Below, one piece after another: positions 1 through 7,361 of a stretch of DNA of 64,000 bases. Each line of letters opens with the position of its first letter. Positions within the stretch are counted from its first letter, which is position 1. A program made the position numbers and the translations under genes. This stretch comes from DATAUD01 sp036268455 (GTDB lineage: Bacteria; Verrucomicrobiota; Verrucomicrobiia; Limisphaerales; Palsa-1400), in assembly GCA_036268455.1 (NCBI GenBank), contig DATAUD010000049.1, positions 1-64,000 of the forward strand, read 5' to 3'. Below the pieces are notes generated by a model, which was not told the DNA's origin, made no database searches, and worked only from the letters and a program-made list of their open reading frames with translations.

Positions 1-82
1 GAGTGTTGTGGGCAGCCACCCAGCGCTTCAACTCCAGACGGTCGGTTTCAGGGAGATTCACAGGCGGTGCGATTCGCGGCAT
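1..82 (-). CDS. IS630-like transposase, N-terminal fragment cut by window edge
   Basis: ATG at 82 opens a frame without stops to position 1 and encodes 27 residues. The charged DRLELKRW segment fits the first helix of the helix-turn-helix DNA-binding part of IS630 transposases. The catalytic DDE part would lie outside the window. No clear ribosome binding site precedes the ATG. The identification rests on a short segment. Confidence 0.45.
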   Translation of the reverse strand, partial: MPRIAPPVNLPETDRLELKRWVAAHNT

Positions 83-139
83 GAACGCAAAATATCATGC
101 CGTGAATATAATACCAGTTATTTGTGAGACACTACACTA
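1..139 (-). mobile_element. Edge of an IS630-like insertion sequence (partial)
   Basis: The minus strand from 82 to the window edge encodes the first 27 residues of a protein beginning MPRIAPPVNLPETDRLELKR. This resembles the N-terminus of IS630-family transposases: a short hydrophobic lead, then a charged helix ending in RW. Between the transposase start and about 136 lies a non-coding stretch ending in TGTAGTGTCT (minus strand), which would be the terminal inverted repeat. IS630/Tc1-like elements insert at TA, and the outer end here touches the TAG stop codon of tcdA. Only one end is visible, so family and completeness are inferred. Confidence 0.5.
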
Positions 140-907
140 GCGGATGTGGGTTCCATGCGGGCAGCCGGCGGCAATGTTCGATACGATGTGAGAAGCGGCC
201 GCAAGACCAAACGCCCCGGTGACAAAACTGGCCGCGCCGTAACCAGTGTCACAGTTCAAGCGTTCCCTCGTCACGCACTCCTTGGGATAAACCGCCGCCT
301 CGCCGGAAAAAACGCACGGCACATGGAAGGGCGCTTTCGGATTACGCGGAAAACCATGCGCCTCGCGCAGCCGTTTGCGCACCTCTTGCAGAAGCGCGTC
401 GTGCGTGGTCCGCGCCAGATCGACAATCTGGATTTCCAACGGATTTTTTCGCCCCCCTGGCCCGCCAGATGAAATGACGGGAATTCCTCTTTCACGGCAG
501 CGGGCGATTAACAAGCATTTGTTGGCCACTGGATCGATGGCGTCGAGAACCCAATCAAAACGCGTTTCCAATATTTCGGCGGCATTCGATTCGTTGAAAA
601 ACTCCTGAACAACACGAACGTCGCACGACGGATTGATCGCCCGAATGCGCTCGGCCATGGCCGCCACCTTGGGCTGGCCCACGACTCCCTCCAGCGCGTG
701 CAATTGCCGATTGATATTGCTGGCGCAAATGTCGTCGAGATCGACCAGCGTGATTTGGCCGACGGCGCTTCGAGCCAGGGCTTCCGCCGCCCATGACCCT
801 ACACCGCCAATGCCCACCACGCAGACCTTCGCCAGGCGCAATCGTTCCAGCCCCTCTCCTGAATAAAGTCTGCCAATCCCGCCAAACCGCAAATCAAAAT
901 CAGTCAT
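137..907 (-). CDS. tcdA: tRNA threonylcarbamoyladenosine dehydratase (TcdA/CsdL family)
   Basis: A 256-residue E1-like (ThiF/MoeB superfamily) enzyme. In this family it uses ATP to cyclise the t6A37 base of ANN-decoding tRNAs to ct6A. Visible are the glycine-rich nucleotide site GIGGVGSWA (about residues 32-40), the acidic VDLDDI strand end (about 55-60), NINRQLHA typical of the family (about 64-71), and DAIDPVANK for the ATP/metal region. The ATG at 907 gives the normal family start (TDFDLRFGGIGRL); the frame continues open further upstream but there it is the shadow of the next gene. It lies 10 bases after the yjbQ-like gene and is probably co-transcribed. Its TAG stop coincides with the end of the neighbouring IS-like element, yet the C-terminus looks essentially full length. 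Confidence 0.9.
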   Translation of the reverse strand: MTDFDLRFGGIGRLYSGEGLERLRLAKVCVVGIGGVGSWAAEALARSAVGQITLVDLDDICASNINRQLHALEGVVGQPKVAAMAERIRAINPSCDVRVVQEFFNESNAAEILETRFDWVLDAIDPVANKCLLIARCRERGIPVISSGGPGGRKNPLEIQIVDLARTTHDALLQEVRKRLREAHGFPRNPKAPFHVPCVFSGEAAVYPKECVTRERLNCDTGYGAASFVTGAFGLAAASHIVSNIAAGCPHGTHIR

Positions 908-917
908 CAAGCCCTCG

Positions 918-1337
918 TCATTCCCCGATGATCTTGACCAGGACCCGTTTCCTTCGCTTCCCGTCAAATTCGCCGTAAAAAATTTGTTCCCACGGCCCGA
1001 AATCAAGCCCGCCCTTGGTGATCGCCACGACCACTTCCCGGCCCAGGATTTGCCGTTTGAGATGCGCATCCGCGTTGTCCTCGCCGGTTCGATTGTGATG
1101 GTATTGCGAGATCGGCTCGTGGGGCGCGAGTTTTTCCAGCCAGACATCGTAATCGTGCAGCAGCCCGTCTTCGGCGTCATTGATGAAGACCGACGCGCTG
1201 ATGTGCATTGCGTTGACCAGACAAAGCCCCTCCTTGACGCCGCTTTTCTTGACAAGTGCCTCGACTGAATCGGTGATATTGACAAAGCCGCGGCGGTTGG
1301 GCAGTTCAAACCAAAGATAATCGGTTAGCGATTTCAC
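918..1337 (-). CDS. YjbQ family protein (UPF0047, secondary thiamine-phosphate synthase-like)
   Basis: A 139-residue protein of the UPF0047/YjbQ family, small cytoplasmic proteins reported to have weak thiamine-phosphate synthase activity; the true role is unclear. Family marks visible are ITDSVEALVKKSGVKEG, the metal-site-like HISASVFINDAEDG, and the C-terminal GPWEQIFYGEFDG followed by a KRVLVKIIGE strand. The start is GTG at 1337, giving MKSLTDYLWFELP, which fits the family length of about 135-140 residues. It precedes tcdA by 10 bases. Confidence 0.88.
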   Translation of the reverse strand: MKSLTDYLWFELPNRRGFVNITDSVEALVKKSGVKEGLCLVNAMHISASVFINDAEDGLLHDYDVWLEKLAPHEPISQYHHNRTGEDNADAHLKRQILGREVVVAITKGGLDFGPWEQIFYGEFDGKRRKRVLVKIIGE

Positions 1338-1647
1338 CCTGAGAACCTATCAAAGAATCCATCGGTTGGAAAGCCGCGCGGTGTTTTGGTAGTGTCTTAT
1401 TTTGACAGAGGCAAATTTCAAACTCGCAAGCTGGGAGTGATTGGAGAAAATAATGCGATAGTCCCATTTGCTCCCTTGCATTTGCTCGCGCAAAAGGAAA
1501 AAATGTCGAATGAAGATCATGTGTCAAAAGTTGAGACTTGTCACGGGCCAACAAGAGCGTCTCCTTCGCCATTGTTGATTATCAACACATTTTTATTGAT
1601 CGAGGAGTTTCCGAATTAAACGGGGGCGGGCGTTTGGTTCGGAAACG
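1338..1647. other. Intergenic stretch, no gene seen
   Basis: This 310-base stretch separates the yjbQ-like gene from the cytochrome operon. It is more AT-rich than its surroundings and holds only short open frames without recognisable features. GTAGTGTCT at 1389-1397 repeats nine bases of the IS-like end at 127-135 in the opposite orientation. It may be a relic IS end, but no transposase remains. Promoter elements for the yjbQ-like gene presumably lie here; I could not place them with confidence. Confidence 0.5.
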
Positions 1648-3144
1648 TTAGAAAGTTTTGAGGTATTCCAGCAGGGCCTCTTTATCCGTATCGCTCAAAT
1701 CGATTCCGTAAAGGTGGCCTTGATTGCCATTGCCGCGCACCGTCACATCCACGCGCCATCCGGAGTGTTCAGCTTCGGGACCGCTGGCGATGAATCCGAC
1801 GTTGGCTGGATCGTAAACGTCGTAACCGCGATAAAACGTCGTCGGCCGTTTTTCCACCGATTGAAGCAAGTCGCGCAATGTCGGCACGGAGCCATTGTGC
1901 AAATAGGGCGCGCGCATCCATAGGCCGTCGAGCGGGGGTGAACAGTAGCCGTTATTTTGGATTAGGTTGGGCCGGATAATGCCGAGGCTTTTCACCGCCG
2001 CGTTCGCCTGGTCGGCCGCCGCCTGAGTCCATGTAGCCAGGCGGTTGGTGTCGGTGCCAATTTCCGCGATGGGCATGACCTTGCACGTGCGTGGCGCTCC
2101 GACGTCGTGGCATTGAGCGCAGTATTGGGTGTAAATCGGTTTGCCTTTCGCGGCGAGGTCCGCGTTCACCGGAAAGGGATATTTGGGCGGCTGCACCGTG
2201 CTGAGGAAATCCTCCAGGCTAACCATGCGTTTCAAAAACCACGCGCGCCGTTCGAGTTTCCAATCCAGAAGGTCGATCGGGTAAGTGAGCGGGCTGGTCT
2301 TGTCCGGCGCCGCTCCCAGACCGAGCGCGGAATCTATCAATACCGACCGCACGTCGGGACTTTCTCCGCACCAATTGAGCAAATCGTTCGAGCCTTTGCG
2401 CGCCCGCAAATTCCAGTTGCTCGGAAAATCCGCCTGCCCAGTCGAGTCGTCCACCGGCATCGATGTCATGAAATATTTCGTCAGGTTCATCGGGTCGTCC
2501 CGGCCATCTCCCCAGTTGGGCCAATCGGGGCGGTTCATCCAGGCGAATTGCTTTTCCTGCCGTTGTAGCGCGCTTCGCGTCAGCGGGATCAGGACAAACC
2601 GGTAAATCAAACGATCCGCGATTGAAAGTTTCGTGTCCTGCTCGATTTGCGTCAGGATCATGCTGGCGTTAAAACGCGGATCGCCGCCGGCTTTGGTAAG
2701 AAAGCGGAGCATCCCCTGCACATTCACAGTGTTGGCCGGGGCGGTGGCGATGACATGCGGAACTTCCTCGACCTTGCTACGCCAGGTGCCGGTGTGGCAA
2801 ATCGCGCAATTGTTTGCCACGCGCGGAAATCCAATGACCCGCTTGGTGAAACCCACCGGCATCTCTCTGCCCTCCTCCCACACCAGACCGAACGACTTGT
2901 AACCGCCGGGACCGGGCATCAAATCGGGAAAGACTCGCGGAAGCACCTCCCAAATCCAGTACGGAATTCCCCTGCTGAATTCGGCGCCGATGGAACCGTA
3001 TTTAAAGCGTTCCGTTTCATCCGCCCATTTCGGTTCCGGCTCCGTGCGAAAAAACTTATCCCAGCCAAACCACGCGAAAAACGCGCCCAGCGCGATCAAC
3101 ACCACGATCACGCGCAACCACCTTCCTTTTCTTTTCCGAATCAT
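1648..3144 (-). CDS. Membrane-anchored di-heme c-type cytochrome (paralogue 1)
   Basis: A 498-residue protein with an N-terminal basic stretch and membrane segment (about residues 10-27) that would place the rest in the periplasm. Two CXXCH heme c sites are present: CAICH (C113-H117) and CAQCH (C342-H346). After the second heme comes the segment RAPYLHNGSVPTLRDLL, a pattern of large di-heme cytochromes related to the RoxA/peroxidase-like group. It ends KEALLEYLKTF, a cytochrome c helix. It is paralogous to the gene at 3158-4648 and is the last gene of a four-gene operon, 13 bases downstream of its paralogue. Electron transfer or oxidation of an unknown substrate is inferred; the substrate cannot be read from sequence. 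Confidence 0.8.
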   Translation of the reverse strand: MIRKRKGRWLRVIVVLIALGAFFAWFGWDKFFRTEPEPKWADETERFKYGSIGAEFSRGIPYWIWEVLPRVFPDLMPGPGGYKSFGLVWEEGREMPVGFTKRVIGFPRVANNCAICHTGTWRSKVEEVPHVIATAPANTVNVQGMLRFLTKAGGDPRFNASMILTQIEQDTKLSIADRLIYRFVLIPLTRSALQRQEKQFAWMNRPDWPNWGDGRDDPMNLTKYFMTSMPVDDSTGQADFPSNWNLRARKGSNDLLNWCGESPDVRSVLIDSALGLGAAPDKTSPLTYPIDLLDWKLERRAWFLKRMVSLEDFLSTVQPPKYPFPVNADLAAKGKPIYTQYCAQCHDVGAPRTCKVMPIAEIGTDTNRLATWTQAAADQANAAVKSLGIIRPNLIQNNGYCSPPLDGLWMRAPYLHNGSVPTLRDLLQSVEKRPTTFYRGYDVYDPANVGFIASGPEAEHSGWRVDVTVRGNGNQGHLYGIDLSDTDKEALLEYLKTF

Positions 3145-3157
3145 AAAAGCGCAAGTT

Positions 3158-4648
3158 TCAAAAAGTCTTCATAAACTCCACAATCGCGTCCTTTTCCCCG
3201 GCATCCAACTCGGTGCCGTATTCCCGGCCCTCGTGCCCAAAACTCCCGTTTCCGGGGAGGCTCGTGTCAAATCGAAAGAACTTCCGGCCGTTTTCCTCCG
3301 CTGCGTCCGTCACAAAACCGACGCGCCGCGAATCGTAAACGTCGTCGCCACGATAAAAAACCTTTGGGCGCGACGCCGAAGGTTCGAGCAAATCGCGCAG
3401 CGTGGGCACCGAGGCATTGTGCAGATACGGCGCGCGCAACCAAATGCCATCCAGCGGCTGGTTGGCGTATCCGAAGGTCTTGCGAAAATGCCGAAACCGC
3501 TCCGCCGGATAAGCCGAGTAGAGAAGATTTTGGTTCGCGCACAAATCGTAACTATACGAATCGAGGCGGCGCCGGTCCGTCCCCACATTTTCCAGCGGCG
3601 TGACCTGTCCGACATATTGTCCCGTAAAATCCCTCCCATTTGCGCCGTGGCATTTGGCGCAATATTCCGCGTAAAGCGGCGCCCCTTTGGCCGCGAGACC
3701 CTGGTCGATGGGATAAGGATACGCCGGGGGCGCCGCGTCATTAAGAAAGTTTTCAACGCGGTTCATCGAAGCTCGATCAAGCGTCGGCGGCGTCGCGCCC
3801 GTGCCGTAAGCGGCGCTGCGATTGCGCTCTTCGACCGAATTGTTATTCCCGTCCCAGTGCAGCCACATCCCAACGCGTTTGCTCTGGAGCCAGATCGAAG
3901 GCAGAGCGCAATTGCCGACCCACTCATTGGTCGGCAGCAAGTCCATGCGAAAATTCAGAAGCACCTTCGGCGGGTTGAACGTATCCACGCGCCCCGGCCC
4001 GCAATCCGGTTCGCGGTCCTGAAATTTAAAACGGTCGCGCAGCATCATCATCTGGTTGCGCATCAAATTGATTCCAACTAAATCCAATAAAGTCCGATTA
4101 ATCCAATCTTCCTCGGGAACTTTTTGCGTGATCTCCGGAACAATCCGTTGCGCCGTGAAATTTTCGTCCGCCGCGCAATTGAACAAAAATCGTTCGAACG
4201 CCTGGAGGTCCACCATATTTGCCGGCATTCCCAAAATAACACGCGGTTTACTTTCAGGCGAATCCCGCACCGTCCCCGTGTGGCAGATCGCGCAGTTGAA
4301 AAAAACCCGGTTCAATCCCTGCACATTGCGTTCCGAAACGCCGATCGGCAGTTCCTTGCCCTCCTCGTAAATGAAGCCAAACACCGCGTACGGCTTTTGC
4401 GGATCGTATTTTCCCGGCAAGTATTTTTGGAAAATTTCCGGCATCACCTTCCAGACCGAAAGCGGAATTCCTGAACTGCGTTCGCCGCCGGTGGAACCGT
4501 ATTTGAAATGATCCTCAGCGCTCGCGTAAGTGACCGGTTCATCGCGCGTAAATCGAATCGCCGCATAAATGCCCGCCACCACCAGCGCGATAAACAAAAT
4601 CCATCGGAACCCGCAACCGAACCGGGAACATTCGTTGGGAGAATTCAT
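3158..4648 (-). CDS. Membrane-anchored di-heme c-type cytochrome (paralogue 2)
   Basis: A 496-residue protein with an N-terminal membrane segment (about residues 15-31) and a periplasmic domain carrying heme c sites CAICH (C119-H123) and CAKCH (C330-H334). It shares with its neighbour at 1648-3144 the order FKYGS, EEG+E(M/L)P(I/V)G, first heme, second heme, and WLRAPYLHNASVPTLRDLL. The two are old tandem paralogues. The spacing to the upstream small gene is 21 bases. Redox partner or substrate is unknown. The large gap between hemes (about 210 residues) suggests two separate cytochrome folds rather than a simple electron shuttle. Confidence 0.8.
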   Translation of the reverse strand: MNSPNECSRFGCGFRWILFIALVVAGIYAAIRFTRDEPVTYASAEDHFKYGSTGGERSSGIPLSVWKVMPEIFQKYLPGKYDPQKPYAVFGFIYEEGKELPIGVSERNVQGLNRVFFNCAICHTGTVRDSPESKPRVILGMPANMVDLQAFERFLFNCAADENFTAQRIVPEITQKVPEEDWINRTLLDLVGINLMRNQMMMLRDRFKFQDREPDCGPGRVDTFNPPKVLLNFRMDLLPTNEWVGNCALPSIWLQSKRVGMWLHWDGNNNSVEERNRSAAYGTGATPPTLDRASMNRVENFLNDAAPPAYPYPIDQGLAAKGAPLYAEYCAKCHGANGRDFTGQYVGQVTPLENVGTDRRRLDSYSYDLCANQNLLYSAYPAERFRHFRKTFGYANQPLDGIWLRAPYLHNASVPTLRDLLEPSASRPKVFYRGDDVYDSRRVGFVTDAAEENGRKFFRFDTSLPGNGSFGHEGREYGTELDAGEKDAIVEFMKTF

Positions 4649-4669
4649 GAAATGCCCTCCCGGCGGTCC

Positions 4670-5119
4670 TCAAGTCGGAAATTTCAGCGCGAAATTGATC
4701 AATTTGTCCTGTCTCCAATAGACAATTCCCAGATACACGCCGGGGCCAACCTGCCGGATCTCATCCCGAATCCACTCCGCGATAAGCGACGTCTGCGAGT
4801 AATCCAGCACGATGCTCTCTTTCCCATCGAACCAGCTCGCGTCCTTGTAAACTTTTGCGATAATCGCCTTCAGGCCGATTGGCAAAATTTTATTGCGCAA
4901 TTCCCCTGCCTGTGCGTCGAATACCTTCCCTTGCCACGCAAAAATATGGATAAACTTCGCCGCCGGCCCCTCAAGCACCGTGTCGGGCGCGATGATGGCC
5001 GTCCCTTGCGCCTCTCCGTTCGGAATGTTCCCGGAGGGGCTGCCGCGAAACAAATCGTCCAATTGCTGCTGCGACATTTTCAACAGATCAGGCACATCGA
5101 TTGACATAGTGGTTGGCAT
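4670..5119 (-). CDS. Conserved small protein of unknown function in cytochrome operon
   Basis: 149 residues, no signal peptide, membrane segment or heme motif, so probably cytoplasmic, unlike its three operon neighbours. I do not recognise a named domain. Distinctive segments are DLFRGSPSGNIPNGEAQGT, FAWQGKVFDAQ, LKAIIAKVYKDASWFDG, VLDYSQTSLIAEWIRDEIR and GVYLGIVYW. The many aromatic and glycine positions at strand-like spacing suggest a beta-barrel such as a lipocalin-like fold; this is a guess. The gene lies 14 bases after the lipoprotein cytochrome gene and 21 before the next cytochrome, so a shared function is likely. ATG at 5119 is used; an alternative ATG lies four codons in. Confidence 0.75.
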   Translation of the reverse strand: MPTTMSIDVPDLLKMSQQQLDDLFRGSPSGNIPNGEAQGTAIIAPDTVLEGPAAKFIHIFAWQGKVFDAQAGELRNKILPIGLKAIIAKVYKDASWFDGKESIVLDYSQTSLIAEWIRDEIRQVGPGVYLGIVYWRQDKLINFALKFPT

Positions 5120-5133
5120 GTTGGTTCCTTTGA

Positions 5134-7266
5134 TTAGAGCGTTTTCAAATACTCGATCAACGCCAGCTTATCCCCGTCAGCCAGGTCGCAGCCGAAATAA
5201 TGTCCCCGGTCTTCGACGAAATCGGGACACTTGCTCACCTTGATTAAATCCGCCGCCAATTCGTTTTTCATCAACTCCGACGATGACGCCGCATCCATGT
5301 TCTTGACTTTGATTTCCAGCAGAACTTTTTTCATCTTCAGACAAAGGACGACGAGGTTGGCTGGGTCGGCCTCGGGATCAATGTTCGCCAGCAAATTGAT
5401 CGGCGTCCCCTGCGGAATCGGCCCGATGCTGAAATAACCGTCGGCATCCACGAACGGTTTAAGCCCGGTGCGAAGCGGTTCCGGGATCGCCTCAAGCCGA
5501 ATGCCCAACCCGCACTCCCGCGACGTGCGCCAAATCGAATTCGTCCCAAGCCGTTTTTCCGGCCACAGCAATTTTTGAATCGCGTCGTTGAACGCATCCA
5601 TGCGTCCCGCCACCGAAGGATCGCCCGTGAATTTGCCCAGCATATTGTTGTGGAGCAGCGGAGCCGTCGCCCAAACGCTGATCAGCGAGGCCGTCCGGTA
5701 ATAACCCGGTCCTCCGCCCGGCACCGTCCATTTATTCGTTTCCCCGGTGAACGGATTCCAAACGTCGATGTCTCCAACCGGCGGAAGCTCCTTGTATGTG
5801 TCCGAGGAAAAATTGTTCCAGACGTGACCGCGTTTGGCGTTCGTGCCGCACGCGCGCGCCGCGTTGCTTTTGATTTTGGTGATCGGATAGCGACGGTCAT
5901 CCGAGAAAAAATTGTCGTCGCGAAAATCCGCCTTCACCACTTCCTGCCGGAACCATTCATCCTCATCCGCCCCGGCCGGCGGTTGCTTGCTCGAGTGGCA
6001 CGTTGCGCAGTTCTCCGCAAAAACAATTTTGCCCCGTGTCATCACCGCCTGATCTTTCGTGATGTAATCCGCCCCGCCCGGCGCGTCCTCAAGTCGATAC
6101 GATTTCAACCGCATGAAAAATTTCGCGACGTTCGGGAATTTTGTCTGCGTCGCCTGAAAATAAACCGAATTGCTTTGGGCCAGCGCGATGCTGAACGGCT
6201 TCTGCGGCGTCAATCCGATGAGCGCGTTATGACACTCGAGCCAGTGCTGGCTAAACATGCCGATGTTCACGTAAACCCGCAGCGTCGCTCCCGGAACCCC
6301 CACGGAGTCCGCTCCATCCTTCAAAATGTGCGGCACCGCCATTTTGTTGCTCGTGATCGTCGGCAGCAGCAGCGTTTCGCCGGATAATTCTTCCATCCTT
6401 CCTTCCGCAAGACGGTCGCCCAGCAGAAAGATCGGATTGATCGCGTTGGGATTGTTAATGTGGTCCGTCGCGATGCGCGAAGTGTCGCTCGTGCCGGCTG
6501 GTTGCGCCTTCAGCATTTCCCCAAAAAATCCACCTTCCTGCGCGTTTATCGCGAACGTTCGCCCTTCACGGATGTATTGGTTGCCAATCGCCGAAGCCAA
6601 GTTGTCCCACGACGGATTTTCGGGGTCCGCCGGCGGCTTGCACGGATTAAACGCGATGTGGCACGATCCGCACGCAATTCCCACTCGGTAAGGCCGGATC
6701 AAATTCGGGTCCACGGAATAATTGGGATCATTGTAATAACGGCTCGCGTCCCATTTCTGTTTTGCCGCGGCGTCAAAATCCGGGTTGTCATAAATGCGGA
6801 AACCCATGATCCCGGTCGGGCGTCCATAGACTTTCGTGTCAATCGCCGCCGGCTCCGGCGTTTCCGCTTCGTCGATCCACACGCCGTTTTCGTCCGGCTT
6901 CGATGCCTGCTTGAAACCGGGTTCGTTAATAACCCCGAACTCGGTAAAGCGCTTCCCGCGCTTGCGTGAATCAATCGTTTTGAGCAAATCGATCAGTCCG
7001 TAACTCTGCCGCGACATTCGCTCCCAGAATTGCTCGTCGCCGCCGGTCCAAAGGTCCCATGTATTGCGGCCCTTGATTTCATCCGCGCTGAGGTCGATGC
7101 CGCCGTCCATCGGCTTGAATACATCGACCGCCAGCTCGGGAAAATCCCGCGGCGCGCGCCCGCCGGCGTCATCCACCGGCAGCGGTTGGTTCTGTTTGCA
7201 GCCGCAAAAAATGCCGGCGAGAGTGCAAATGGCGGCAGCCGCAATTTGGAAGCGTGTCACTTTCAT
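5134..7266 (-). CDS. Large di-heme c-type cytochrome lipoprotein (RoxA-like architecture)
   Basis: 710 residues. The start is ATG at 7266 because it is preceded by GGGATGGG and opens a lipoprotein signal peptide ending at C23 (LAGIFCGC); the open frame runs 33 codons further upstream without such features. Heme c sites are CGSCH (C199-H203) and CATCH (C420-H424). Other marks are GRNTWDLWTGGDEQFWERM (67-85), DLLKTI, INEPGF and VWATAPLLHNN after the second heme. Length, heme spacing and the WTGG...FW region recall the rubber-oxygenase RoxA/RoxB group, but this assignment comes from memory of the family and is weak. It would be exported and lipid-anchored. It is first in a four-gene operon (14 bases to the next gene). 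Confidence 0.75.
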   Translation of the reverse strand: MKVTRFQIAAAAICTLAGIFCGCKQNQPLPVDDAGGRAPRDFPELAVDVFKPMDGGIDLSADEIKGRNTWDLWTGGDEQFWERMSRQSYGLIDLLKTIDSRKRGKRFTEFGVINEPGFKQASKPDENGVWIDEAETPEPAAIDTKVYGRPTGIMGFRIYDNPDFDAAAKQKWDASRYYNDPNYSVDPNLIRPYRVGIACGSCHIAFNPCKPPADPENPSWDNLASAIGNQYIREGRTFAINAQEGGFFGEMLKAQPAGTSDTSRIATDHINNPNAINPIFLLGDRLAEGRMEELSGETLLLPTITSNKMAVPHILKDGADSVGVPGATLRVYVNIGMFSQHWLECHNALIGLTPQKPFSIALAQSNSVYFQATQTKFPNVAKFFMRLKSYRLEDAPGGADYITKDQAVMTRGKIVFAENCATCHSSKQPPAGADEDEWFRQEVVKADFRDDNFFSDDRRYPITKIKSNAARACGTNAKRGHVWNNFSSDTYKELPPVGDIDVWNPFTGETNKWTVPGGGPGYYRTASLISVWATAPLLHNNMLGKFTGDPSVAGRMDAFNDAIQKLLWPEKRLGTNSIWRTSRECGLGIRLEAIPEPLRTGLKPFVDADGYFSIGPIPQGTPINLLANIDPEADPANLVVLCLKMKKVLLEIKVKNMDAASSSELMKNELAADLIKVSKCPDFVEDRGHYFGCDLADGDKLALIEYLKTL

Positions 7267-7361
7267 AATCCCATCCCGATTTAGTTTTTTTTGCGGCCTC
7301 TCTCCACGAAAGCCGCCAAGGAAATTGACAATTGCGATTACGACACCTGCCGAAAAACTTG

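Noticed and set aside
908..1309. Upstream in-frame extension of tcdA (134 codons)
   Set aside because: It overlaps the well-supported YjbQ-family gene in another frame and has no E1-like sequence. ATG at 907 gives the family N-terminus.
1389..1397. GTAGTGTCT facing away from tcdA as a second IS end
   Set aside because: Only nine bases match the end at 127-135, and no transposase trace is found in the adjoining region. Too short to call an element.
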